From an uncultured bacterium (GTDB lineage Bacteria; Spirochaetota; UBA4802; JAGODF01), in assembly GCA_937921485.1 (NCBI GenBank), contig CAKZSV010000064.1, forward strand, positions 1 through 41,371: DNA of 41,371 nucleotides, read 5' to 3'. Positions 33,734-40,851 of the stretch are shown here, piece by piece. The position numbers were made by a program, and so were the translations under genes. How positions within the stretch are numbered: position 1 is the first letter of the stretch; each line of letters opens with the position of its first letter. A model generated the notes under the pieces. That model was not told where the DNA came from. It saw only the letters and a list, made by a program, of their open reading frames with translations, and made no database searches.

Positions 33734-34279
33734 TCAGGGACTGACTACAAATTCGGTAAAATACACATCCTCGATTCTGCCGTCCCGCAGTATCACATTT
33801 ATATGCGCCTTGATTTCTTCCGCCAGAGCGATTCTGTCTTCGATTGTGTCGATTTCCTCATACTTTTTACTGCCGAGGAGGAGATTGATAATATGGCGCA
33901 TTTCCATGCTCCTTTTTACCAGTTCCTGGCTGAGATTGAGATTCTCCTCGCTGTACCCTAAGGATACTGTCACCTTCGCGAAATGCGGCTCCGGGTCGCG
34001 CGTACTCACGGAGAACGGCGGTAAATCGAAGTGAAGTTTGGGAAGCGGCGGAGGAGCAATGAGCCTTCCCTCTTCGGTCTGGCTTCTCCTCTCTTCCACA
34101 TAATTGGCGACAAGCCAGGAAATACCGAACATCGCCGCCGCTAAAAGCACCACGCCGACCACCCATAGAAGAATTTTTACAATCCGACCGGCTCCCGCGC
34201 CCGGCGCAGACTCCGCGGCCGCAGCCCCCTTCTCCTCGTCTTCTTCTACTTCGTTGGTTAATTTTTCATCATCACCCAT
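33734..34279 (-). CDS. fliL: Flagellar basal body-associated protein FliL
   Basis: FliL is a single-pass inner membrane protein around the stator that supports torque. From the ATG at 34279 the product has 181 residues starting MGDDEKLTNEV. It has an acidic cytoplasmic start, one membrane helix (about 35-57, ILLWVVGVVLLAAAMFGISWL) and a periplasmic domain with LPPFSVSTRDPEPHFAKVTVSLGY (as PEPHFAKVTVSLGY) ending VYFTEFVVSP, as FliL does. A GTG five codons upstream (34294) is also possible, but the ATG has GGA at 8 nt. A sigma-70-like promoter lies at 34367-34394. Confidence 0.9.
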   Translation of the reverse strand: MGDDEKLTNEVEEDEEKGAAAAESAPGAGAGRIVKILLWVVGVVLLAAAMFGISWLVANYVEERRSQTEEGRLIAPPPLPKLHFDLPPFSVSTRDPEPHFAKVTVSLGYSEENLNLSQELVKRSMEMRHIINLLLGSKKYEEIDTIEDRIALAEEIKAHINVILRDGRIEDVYFTEFVVSP

Positions 34280-34366
34280 AGCAAACATCCACACATTTTT
34301 CCGCCCGAATGAGGGGGAAAAATAGAATAATAAAACCGGTTATTCTCCCATCAAAATTTATGTGAC

Positions 34367-34394
34367 ATAATATAACAGACATCCAGAATGTCAA
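34367..34394 (-). promoter_or_regulatory. Sigma-70-like promoter of fliL
   Basis: On the minus strand TTGACA (34394-34389), 16 bases, then TATTAT (34372-34367). The -35 is perfect and the -10 differs at one base. Transcription would start near 34360, about 80 nt before the fliL ATG. An inverted repeat (GAATAA/TTATTC, about 34325-34346) lies in the leader. Confidence 0.6.
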
Positions 34395-34472
34395 GCATTT
34401 TATTTCACGGCCTGCCGGACGCTTTTCTGAGGTTTGTACATTCTCAAAAAAATATCCACTCATTTTATATCA

Positions 34473-35261
34473 TCACCGCCATTCTTCATCCGGCAGCGGA
34501 CGCTCTACCTTCTTGTCGCCTCCCTTTTCTATGAATTTCTCTTTTAATATCACAATATCAACCCGCCGGTTAAACGCTCTTCCCTCGGGCGTATTATTAT
34601 CGTCGATTGGACGATACTGCCCAAACGCCACTGCCGAAAGCCTTTTAGGATCGAGGCCTTCCTCTTCCTGAAAATAGCGCAGCACATTGACGCTTCTGGC
34701 GGCAGACAGTTCCCAGTTGGTTTCAAAGCCGCCTTTCGCACCGGGCGGGGCGTTGGGGCGATTATCAGTATGCCCTTCAATTCTCACATAATTCGGAATG
34801 TTTTTCAGTATGCCTGATACTTTTTTCAAAACCGCTTTTGCGTCATCACGAAGGCGGGCGCTTCCGGGATCAAAATATGCGTCACTGGTGAGAGTAATTA
34901 CCAGTCCGCGCTCATCTTCGCGAAGGCGCACTTTCTTTGCCTCAATTTCAGGCTTGAAGGCTTCAACCATCATTTTGAGGCGCGTGGCAACGGCTTTCCC
35001 TTTGGTCTGGGAGGGAAGCATCATCACGTTCTGCCCCAGTTCAACAATTCTGCCTTTTGCAAACGACGACCCTCCGGTAAGCGCCCCGAAAGAGCCTTTA
35101 AAAGGCGACATCATGAGCTGAAATTCTTCCTGGGTAATCTGCGACACATCTCCCATGAGAAGGACGAAAAACACCATCAGGAGATTGTTCATATCCCCGA
35201 AGGTAGTCATCCAGAGAGGCGTCTCTAAAAGACCGGATTTTTTTCGCCTCTTGACAGCCAT
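34473..35261 (-). CDS. motB: Flagellar motor stator protein MotB
   Basis: MotB anchors the stator to peptidoglycan and carries the ion-binding Asp. The 262-residue product has a short cytoplasmic start, one membrane helix with the motif PLWMTTFGDMNNLLMVFFVLL, where Asp23 is the ion-binding residue, a plug-like segment, and a C-terminal OmpA-like domain (YVRIEGHTDNRPN, NWELSAARSVNVLRYF, GQYRPIDDNNTPEGRAFNRRVDI, each as a shorter motif) that binds peptidoglycan. Its ATG overlaps the motA stop by 1 bp. The downstream gap to fliL is 178 bp. Confidence 0.95.
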   Translation of the reverse strand: MAVKRRKKSGLLETPLWMTTFGDMNNLLMVFFVLLMGDVSQITQEEFQLMMSPFKGSFGALTGGSSFAKGRIVELGQNVMMLPSQTKGKAVATRLKMMVEAFKPEIEAKKVRLREDERGLVITLTSDAYFDPGSARLRDDAKAVLKKVSGILKNIPNYVRIEGHTDNRPNAPPGAKGGFETNWELSAARSVNVLRYFQEEEGLDPKRLSAVAFGQYRPIDDNNTPEGRAFNRRVDIVILKEKFIEKGGDKKVERPLPDEEWR

Positions 35262-36043
35262 CAGTCTCCCACCTTTTCAGAGATGGCTTCACGCTGAGCA
35301 GGAGGCAGGAATGATACTAATTTATCCTTTACGATGCGCGGGTTTTCTCCGGCCTGAATGGATAGAACTCCTTCTATCATAATAAGCTTGGTGAGAGTTT
35401 CCTCGCTGGTGCGATAATCGAGCTTTTTCGCCATAGGAATGAGAAGGAAGTACGCAAACATAGCGCCGTAAAATGTCGTGATGAGTGCCGTTGCCAGCGC
35501 GGGGCCGATTGCGGATTTATCCTCCAGGTTCGCAAGCATGATGACAAGACCAATGAGGGTCCCCATCATACCAAAAGAAGGCGCCACCGAAGCCCAGGTA
35601 TCGAGGAAGGATTTATTTTCATCATGCCGGTTGAGAAAATGTTCGATTTCGGTTTCCATGATTTTCCGCACCAGTTCCGGGTCGTTTCCATCCACCACAA
35701 GCTGTATGCCTTTCCGCAAAAAATCATCATCCAGGTCGGTCAAATCGTCTTCGAGAGCAAGAAGTCCTTCACGCCGCGCTTTCTCAGAAAAAGATACGAT
35801 GGTGAGGATGAGTTCCGCCGGGTTGTAGGTCTGCGGGAATAGAAGAATTCTGAAAATCGGCAGCATTTTCATGATTTTCAGCATGGGAAATGCCACGAAC
35901 ATAGCCGCGGCCGAGCCTCCGAAGGTAATCATCATCGAAGCGGGGTCTATGAACTGGAGTATGTTTCCACCCGCGAAGAGAATACCGAGCACCAGAAAGG
36001 TAAAGCCCGCAATTAAACCGGCTATGGTTGCTAAATCCATCAA
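35261..36043 (-). CDS. motA: Flagellar motor stator protein MotA
   Basis: MotA forms the stator ring around MotB and couples ion flow to rotor turning. The 260-residue protein has four membrane helices (about 7-27, 34-55, 150-170, 180-200), the cytoplasmic loop with the charged motif SEKARREGLLALE that meets FliG, and the conserved WASVAPSFGMMGTLIGLVIML (as ASVAPSFGMMGTLIGL) around the functional Pro. It overlaps motB by 1 bp. A sigma-28-like promoter is at 36097-36124. Confidence 0.95.
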   Translation of the reverse strand: MMDLATIAGLIAGFTFLVLGILFAGGNILQFIDPASMMITFGGSAAAMFVAFPMLKIMKMLPIFRILLFPQTYNPAELILTIVSFSEKARREGLLALEDDLTDLDDDFLRKGIQLVVDGNDPELVRKIMETEIEHFLNRHDENKSFLDTWASVAPSFGMMGTLIGLVIMLANLEDKSAIGPALATALITTFYGAMFAYFLLIPMAKKLDYRTSEETLTKLIMIEGVLSIQAGENPRIVKDKLVSFLPPAQREAISEKVGD

Positions 36044-36096
36044 ACGGCTCCTGATATATAATAATTTTATATGGTATCTGAATTCTTCCTTATATT

Positions 36097-36124
36097 ATAT
36101 CGGGATATTCCTCGCAAAGATTTA
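36097..36124 (-). promoter_or_regulatory. Sigma-28-like promoter of motA
   Basis: On the minus strand TAAA (36124-36121), 16 bases, then CCCGATAT (36104-36097). Six of eight -10 positions fit GCCGATAA, and the spacer is one base longer than the usual 15. The sequence CCGATATAATAT is shared with the flgM promoter. The overlapping TATAAT could also serve sigma-70. Start would be near 36090, about 47 nt before motA. Confidence 0.5.
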
Positions 36125-36224
36125 CTACTATCCGCAAGCCAAAAGCACCGATTATTTTCCCGCAAATGGCTTTTCCTCCTTCTGTCATACAGACACTGCG
36201 GCCGATGGTAATTTCACGATTTTT

Positions 36225-36407
36225 TTATACCTCAAGGCTTTTTTTATACTCTCTGATAAGCTTTAGAATCTCATCAATCGATTCCTTCACGATATACTTA
36301 TGCTCATTCGTGAGGGTAATCACCGTATTCGGCAATTCCTCCATTATTTCAATATGCCGGTAATTCAACGTAAATTCTTCGCCGTTCAGTCGGTGCACGC
36401 GTATCAT
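36225..36407 (-). CDS. flbD: FlbD family protein
   Basis: The 60-residue product matches the small FlbD family of spirochaete and clostridial flagellar operons (MIRVHRLNGEEFTLNYRHIE, LPNTVITLTNEHKYIVKES, DEILKLIREYKK). The family usually lies between flgE and motA; its exact role is unknown. Here the ATG overlaps the stop of the DUF115 gene by 4 bp, and hook genes flgD and flgE are not upstream. It precedes motA by 181 bp. Confidence 0.9.
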   Translation of the reverse strand: MIRVHRLNGEEFTLNYRHIEIMEELPNTVITLTNEHKYIVKESIDEILKLIREYKKSLEV

Positions 36408-37342
36408 TTCTTCCTCCTCTGCGGTCGACGTTCAAATCTGGAAAAATACTCCTCCGGACTGACTTTAACCGCATATTTGCCGGAAACCCCCGGTTCGCTC
36501 GAATCGAATACCCGAACCCGCGTCTTTGAAAGGAGCTCCTCAAGCCATGTTTTCGCGGCATAAAACTGATGGCTCGTGTAGTAGGTATGGCCTTCCCGGT
36601 GAAATTCATAATCACGGCATTTACGCATCGTTTCCTGATCCGCGGTTTCAATCGTGAAAAGGCGCGTGGATGTGCGTACCCGTGTCCGATGCACTGCCGT
36701 TCCGGGCGTATAATACACTCTATGGAACGCAAGATCATTGCCCGCGATAAACACGCTTTCCGGAGCGCAGCCCAAGGCCAGCGACAACGCCTGGGTGGTG
36801 ACGATATTGCCCGTGGCAATTGCGCCAAGTTCCCTTCCCGCCTGCTCCCATAGTTCATCATACGGCGATCCGGTAATCATCCAGTTGTAAAAACTAATAG
36901 GCCCTCGCCATCTGCGCACATTCACCGATGCCATACCACTGAACGCAAGAAGGTGTATCTTCGCGCTTTCGGCCGTATCGAAGTAGTCAAGAGGTGTTGT
37001 TTCGCAGGAGATGACGTATGCGGGTACAATCCCATGCGAAAGCAGCGGCAGAAGCGCCATATCGACTGCAATTACGGCAAGTTCATGGCGATGCTGATAT
37101 TTTCTGAGAGATGGAACCGCCTTCTCAAGGCTCGGCCCCGCCCCAAAAATGCAGATATGCTTCCCCCGAAGCGATGTCACTACGCGTGCAATACCGCCAT
37201 GCTTTTTTATTATCGGAAGATTTTTCCGAATATTACGGCGAAAGGCCCCGCCCCGCTCTTCGAGCATTCCCTCATTTAACTTTCTATACAGCGCCTGCGG
37301 GTCGTGTGATATCATAATTCCGGGATTTCCATCGCGCATCAT
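36404..37342 (-). CDS. DUF115 motility-associated (Maf-like) protein
   Basis: The frame codes for 312 residues; the DUF115/MptE-like domain is seen from about residue 55 to 215: ICIFGAGPSLEKAVPSL, IAVDMALLPLLSHGIVPAYVISCETTP, IATGNIVTTQALSLALGCAPESVFIAGNDLAF (as GNIVTTQALSLALG and IFIAGNDLAF-like SVFIAGNDLAF). Relatives include flagellin-modifying Maf glycosyltransferases, so transfer of a sugar to flagellar filaments is plausible; the enzyme is short for Maf. ATGs at 37342, 37339 and 37315 are possible; a predicted transcription start near 37339 favours 37315 (303 residues). It overlaps flbD by 4 bp. Confidence 0.8.
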   Translation of the reverse strand: MMRDGNPGIMISHDPQALYRKLNEGMLEERGGAFRRNIRKNLPIIKKHGGIARVVTSLRGKHICIFGAGPSLEKAVPSLRKYQHRHELAVIAVDMALLPLLSHGIVPAYVISCETTPLDYFDTAESAKIHLLAFSGMASVNVRRWRGPISFYNWMITGSPYDELWEQAGRELGAIATGNIVTTQALSLALGCAPESVFIAGNDLAFHRVYYTPGTAVHRTRVRTSTRLFTIETADQETMRKCRDYEFHREGHTYYTSHQFYAAKTWLEELLSKTRVRVFDSSEPGVSGKYAVKVSPEEYFSRFERRPQRRKK

Positions 37343-37345
37343 CCT

Positions 37346-37374
37346 ATAATCGGTACGTCAGGCCGGCATGTCAA
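37346..37374 (-). promoter_or_regulatory. Sigma-70-like promoter of the DUF115-flbD unit
   Basis: On the minus strand TTGACA (37374-37369), 17 bases, then GATTAT (37351-37346). Transcription would begin near 37339, inside the longest open frame, which speaks for the internal ATG at 37315 as the translation start. Confidence 0.55.
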
Positions 37375-37463
37375 GCATAATGAGCACGCAATTAAAAAAG
37401 CGCTTGATTTTGTTCCATGCATACACATACACATTCAACATTTACGCCCAAAGGAGAAACCGC

Positions 37464-38195
37464 ATGAATGATAAAGAAAAAATCCGCTACGAGCGCCAGA
37501 TGATGATTCCGCACTGGGGTGAAGAAGGGCAAAAAAAGCTTACAAGCGCAACTGTTTTCGTCGCCGGTGCCGGCGGACTGGGCAGTCCCTTGCTGTACTA
37601 TCTTGCTGTCGCAGGCATTGGCCATCTTCGCGTGTGCGATTTCGATGCGGTGGAACTTTCAAATCTCAATCGCCAGATACTTCACACGTCGGAACGCATT
37701 GGAATGAACAAGGCAGAATCAGCGCAGATGACGCTGAAAAAAGCAAATGAAAATATCGAAATTGAAATTATCAAAGAAAAGATTGAAAAGCACAATGTAA
37801 ATAATCTCGTTTATGGCGCAGACATCATCATCGACTGTTTAGATAATTTCGACACCCGCCATCTGCTGAATCGCGCGTCTGTCGAAATGAAGATACCATT
37901 CATACACGCGGGGGTTGAGGGACTGCGCGGCCAGATTACTTTCCTGCAACCACCAGAAACACCCTGCCTTGCCTGTTTTATTCCAATGAAGGTAAAAAAA
38001 GAGAAATTTCCCATCGTGGGAGCAACCCCTGGAGCTCTCGGCGCTCTTCAGGCAATGGAAGCCATCAAGCATCTCACCGGCATCGGCGAAACGCTTAAAA
38101 ACCGCCTCCTTCTTTTCGATGGAATTACGATGGAATTTTCTACCATCAAACTCACAAAGAATCCGAAATGCAGCGTGTGCGGGAAAAGCATGTAG
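37464..38195 (+). CDS. HesA/MoeB/ThiF-family adenylyltransferase
   Basis: The 243-residue protein is an E1-like enzyme that adenylates the C-terminal glycine of a small sulfur carrier such as MoaD or ThiS. Motifs: RYERQMMIPHWGEEGQ, the ATP loop GAGGLGSP at 35-42, CDFDAVELSNLNRQILH (as DFDAVELSNLNRQ), the CLDNFDTR motif and two zinc pairs, CLAC and CSVC near the C-terminus. The frame extends back to 37368, but AAGGAG lies before the ATG at 37464 and homology begins there. Whether it serves molybdopterin or thiamine is not decidable; no partner gene is nearby. Confidence 0.9.
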   Translation: MNDKEKIRYERQMMIPHWGEEGQKKLTSATVFVAGAGGLGSPLLYYLAVAGIGHLRVCDFDAVELSNLNRQILHTSERIGMNKAESAQMTLKKANENIEIEIIKEKIEKHNVNNLVYGADIIIDCLDNFDTRHLLNRASVEMKIPFIHAGVEGLRGQITFLQPPETPCLACFIPMKVKKEKFPIVGATPGALGALQAMEAIKHLTGIGETLKNRLLLFDGITMEFSTIKLTKNPKCSVCGKSM

Positions 38196-38356
38196 CGTGC
38201 TGAAAATATTTCGGTTTTTCGGCGAAGCAGCTTTTAAGCGAATTGCCGTTAGTGCTATCATCAATAATACATCACTTTTCATAAATATTCATCATTATGA
38301 ACACCTCACGTGGTTTTTAAGCGTTTTGTGTTTGCCAAGGCGCGAAAAATTTTTTC

Positions 38357-38385
38357 TTGATTAAAATACTACACATGTGTATTGT
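38357..38385 (+). promoter_or_regulatory. Promoter with 12-bp palindromic operator-like site
   Basis: TTGATT (38357-38362), 17 bases, TATTGT (38380-38385). The perfect palindrome TACACATGTGTA (38370-38381) covers the spacer and the first -10 bases, where a repressor would block RNA polymerase. The gene behind it looks like a ribbon-helix-helix protein, so autoregulation is a reasonable inference. Confidence 0.5.
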
Positions 38386-38430
38386 TGTAAATATTACCCA
38401 TTCAATACATTTTTACCAGATGGAGGAATT

Positions 38431-38916
38431 ATGATAAAAACAACCTACATGATGACAAAAGAAGTGTTGATGTTGCTGAAAGACGCCGAGAAGCGCACCG
38501 GCTGGAAGATGATTGATATAATCGTCGCTGTAATGCGCTACGCGATGCGGCATCACGCAAAGTACGAAAGGGAGCATGGAAGGATTGCATACCAGAAGCG
38601 CCTGGATAAAGATGGCATGCCAATAGCGAAATACCGCGTGAAGATAAAATTCCTTCAAAGGGAGTATGATTATTTTAATGATATGCGGAGGTTTTATAGA
38701 AGGTCGATTTCGCATGTAATTGCGATTGCGGTGCTGACATATTTGACGGAACTTGTGGAACACATCGAAAAGGGCGAGTACGACGAGGAAGTGGATTCTT
38801 ATCCCTATAAAAACTGTGCAATTTATGATAAATGTATAGAAGAAGCGACGGTGTTTCACATCTGGTGGGGGTTGCCAAGCGATCCAGCACTTTTAGCCGC
38901 TGAATTCGCTCGCTAA
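38431..38916 (+). CDS. Putative DNA-binding protein with two ribbon-helix-helix-like segments
   Basis: The 161-residue protein starts at ATG 38431 with GGAGG at 5 nt. Residues about 3-40 (TTYMMTKEVLMLLKDAEKRTG then WKMIDIIVAVMRYAMRH) and about 70-110 (YRVKIKFLQREYDYFNDMRR then RSISHVIAIAVLTYLTEL) each fit the strand-helix-helix pattern of ribbon-helix-helix proteins. The end is acidic then hydrophobic (VFHIWWGLPSD). It resembles Leptospira DUF1564-like proteins only weakly. Domain calls are by eye and not proven. It has its own promoter with a palindrome. Confidence 0.55.
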   Translation: MIKTTYMMTKEVLMLLKDAEKRTGWKMIDIIVAVMRYAMRHHAKYEREHGRIAYQKRLDKDGMPIAKYRVKIKFLQREYDYFNDMRRFYRRSISHVIAIAVLTYLTELVEHIEKGEYDEEVDSYPYKNCAIYDKCIEEATVFHIWWGLPSDPALLAAEFAR

Positions 38917-38977
38917 CATCACGCAAAAATCACATATCCTCATAACCAGTATCTTTCTGCATGGGGTACCTATGCTT

Positions 38978-38990
38978 TGGTACAAGCACC
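38978..38990 (+). repeat. Solitary copy of the IS-remnant end motif
   Basis: The 13 bases tggtacaagcacc are identical to part of the inverted repeats at 416-434 and 649-667. The neighbouring bases differ, so the copy is partial. It can also be read as codons for W-Y-K-H, as in the OrfA-like peptide at 416-434. It may be a relic of a second copy, or chance. Confidence 0.35.
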
Positions 38991-39132
38991 TTTCACCATC
39001 CTTTCATACCTGAGAATTCGTACGATTTCAACATATTGCATGTGCGGTATCAGTTTTATCATTTCGCACATTGGGGGGAAAGACCTCCAGACATCAAGTG
39101 CTAAATGTGTTAATACATTTCAAAAGACATTC

Positions 39133-39405
39133 TCAATCTTTAACAACCATAATATTCTGATTGAAATTGAGCTTCACGTATTCGCTGATGGCATCAATGG
39201 TTTTGTCTTTCACGAAATATATTTTGTCGTTGAGCTTCACCAGGCCGCCCTTATAGTGGGCAAATTTCATCTGATGATCAATCCACCCGATGGGCTCCAC
39301 CTCTCTCCAGTTATTGCACGTTTTAAGATGCGGTATTTTGCCAAGATGCAGTTCCCTGATTTTCCCGTCCCTGACGGCGTCCGCAAGGACTTTTTCCCAT
39401 TCCAT
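39133..39405 (-). CDS. Hypothetical 90-residue protein
   Basis: I do not recognise this protein. It is soluble, with a helical start (MEWEKVLADAVRDGKIRELHLG) and a beta-rich middle (KFAHYKGGLVKLNDKIYFVKDKTIDAI). No signal peptide or membrane helix is seen. It lies 10 bp behind the exported protein gene on the same strand and is probably the third gene of this unit. An imperfect AAATGT/ACATTT inverted repeat (39103-39120) follows its stop. Confidence 0.55.
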   Translation of the reverse strand: MEWEKVLADAVRDGKIRELHLGKIPHLKTCNNWREVEPIGWIDHQMKFAHYKGGLVKLNDKIYFVKDKTIDAISEYVKLNFNQNIMVVKD

Positions 39406-39415
39406 TTCAATCCCC

Positions 39416-39973
39416 CTATATCCCTCTTCTGGTCAGAAACCATTTTCCATGACGACGGGAAAAAAACGCAACCATTTTCAAATTATTCCCTTTCAAATGC
39501 AACTGCGCCCTGTCGCCATCAATCTCCCGGGTAACAATCTCCATGCCGCGGTCGAACGGCGCGAAAAGGGCAGTGAGAGTATACGCAGTTTTCAGATACT
39601 CCGCATTATGCACAAGCGGGGCTTTCTTTTTTGGTGGATTGTTCATCGCAAGAAAGAAATGTTCTACAATGCGACGCGGATGGGCGTTTATAAATGAATT
39701 GTAATCGGGAAAATGAAGACGACGTGCAATCTCGGGGCCATTTCTCCTGTCTTTCTGAATTTCCCTTGCGCTTTTTTCGATTTCAATCCTGAAAAGTGGA
39801 TCAACATGTCGGATATAAAGAACAAAGAGTTCCCTTCGCTCAAACAAGTCCTTCATCTCTCTGAACGCGTGCTCGAGGCCTCTATCGAAAAGCCAGCTTT
39901 CGGCCGGCTCATGCGCGATGAAAAGAATTCCGAATACAACCAGACACAACCACACATGGTACCGCACGCGCAT
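39416..39973 (-). CDS. Hypothetical exported protein (185 residues)
   Basis: A signal peptide is visible at residues 1-20 or slightly beyond (MRVRYHVWLCLVVFGILFIA), with no lipobox, so the protein is probably periplasmic or membrane-anchored. The rest is helical and basic: REMKDLFERRELFVLYI, IEIEKSAREIQKDRRNG, then HHF-type region VEHFFLAMNNPPKKKAPLV and a beta-rich end. I recognise no domain. It is 2 bp after the coiled-coil gene and 10 bp before the 90-residue gene, so the three form one unit. Confidence 0.55.
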   Translation of the reverse strand: MRVRYHVWLCLVVFGILFIAHEPAESWLFDRGLEHAFREMKDLFERRELFVLYIRHVDPLFRIEIEKSAREIQKDRRNGPEIARRLHFPDYNSFINAHPRRIVEHFFLAMNNPPKKKAPLVHNAEYLKTAYTLTALFAPFDRGMEIVTREIDGDRAQLHLKGNNLKMVAFFSRRHGKWFLTRRGI

Positions 39974-39975
39974 GG

Positions 39976-40851
39976 TTATTCCCTCGCCCGCGCCAGCTCT
40001 TCCTTCAGCCGTTTGACCTCATTCTCAAGCTCTTTCACTTTTTCGCGCTCCTTTCTCAGCTGCTCGTGCAGTTCCATCGCTTCCTTGCGGCTGAGTTCCT
40101 GTACACGTTCGGTGGCATCGATGATTTTACCGGCTTCGTGCAGTTCGCGCGCGGAAAAATCAATCACGGCTTCCTGCGCTTTAATGACATTTTGCGCGTC
40201 GATCATCTCCGCCCTGCGAAGTTCCATCAACATCTCTTCAGCTTTTACCCTGTTTTTAAGGTCGAAAAGGTCCTTCTGGCGCAGAAGGGTAAACTCCCTT
40301 ATCGCTTTATTGAGCTTTTCCTGCTCAAACGCCAGATGGCGCTCGTAATCTAATATTTTTTCGAATGCCTCCTTCTCTTTGTCGGATTCGAAAATATCCT
40401 TGCGGGCAATATCCATGAGGCTTTCGAATGCACCGATACGCGCCTCTGAATCCTTTGCAACCAGCTTCATTATTTCCTTGTATTTCTCAACCACAATCGA
40501 TTTTTCCAGAAGGAGGATAAATTCCCTCATATTGACGGGCCGCGAAATAAATTCGATGTGCATAATATTAAGGGAAGCATTGACCGCTTTTTTTATTTCC
40601 CTCTTTGAAAGAATGACGAACTTTAAAAAAGAATTCAACCTGAGGTCATCACGAATAATTGAAAGAATTGCAGGCAATCCTTTCTTTTTTATATCGACGA
40701 TGAAAATATTCGTATGCTCAATCAGGATATTCGCTTCCCTAAAGCTGGCTCGTTTTATGACATTTACTGAAAGGCCGAGATTTTTTATCGTTCCCGCAAG
40801 CTTTACTCCGTCGGAATTATCCGTGATAAACCAGATATTGACGCTTTTCAT
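39976..40851 (-). CDS. Degenerate receiver domain fused to long coiled coil
   Basis: Residues 1-118 fit a CheY-like receiver: Asp11 in the acidic pocket, Asp53 at the phosphorylation site (IFIVDIKKKG), Ser82 in place of the conserved Thr/Ser, and Arg104-Pro105 in place of Lys-Pro. The key Lys is therefore Arg, and only one acidic residue is in the pocket, so phosphorylation is uncertain. Residues 120-291 are a nearly unbroken coiled coil rich in E, K and R (RKEAMELHEQLRKEREK, VKELENEVKRLKEELARARE). Similar receiver-plus-helix proteins occur in signalling, but I know no close family. The next two genes follow directly. Confidence 0.7.
   Translation of the reverse strand: MKSVNIWFITDNSDGVKLAGTIKNLGLSVNVIKRASFREANILIEHTNIFIVDIKKKGLPAILSIIRDDLRLNSFLKFVILSKREIKKAVNASLNIMHIEFISRPVNMREFILLLEKSIVVEKYKEIMKLVAKDSEARIGAFESLMDIARKDIFESDKEKEAFEKILDYERHLAFEQEKLNKAIREFTLLRQKDLFDLKNRVKAEEMLMELRRAEMIDAQNVIKAQEAVIDFSARELHEAGKIIDATERVQELSRKEAMELHEQLRKEREKVKELENEVKRLKEELARARE

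Noticed and set aside
37368..37463. Upstream extension of the MoeB/ThiF-like protein
   Set aside because: AAGGAG and the conserved start RYERQM point to the ATG at 37464.
38977..39534. Plus-strand frame of 185 codons
   Set aside because: It runs antisense to two better minus-strand genes and shows no recognisable motif.
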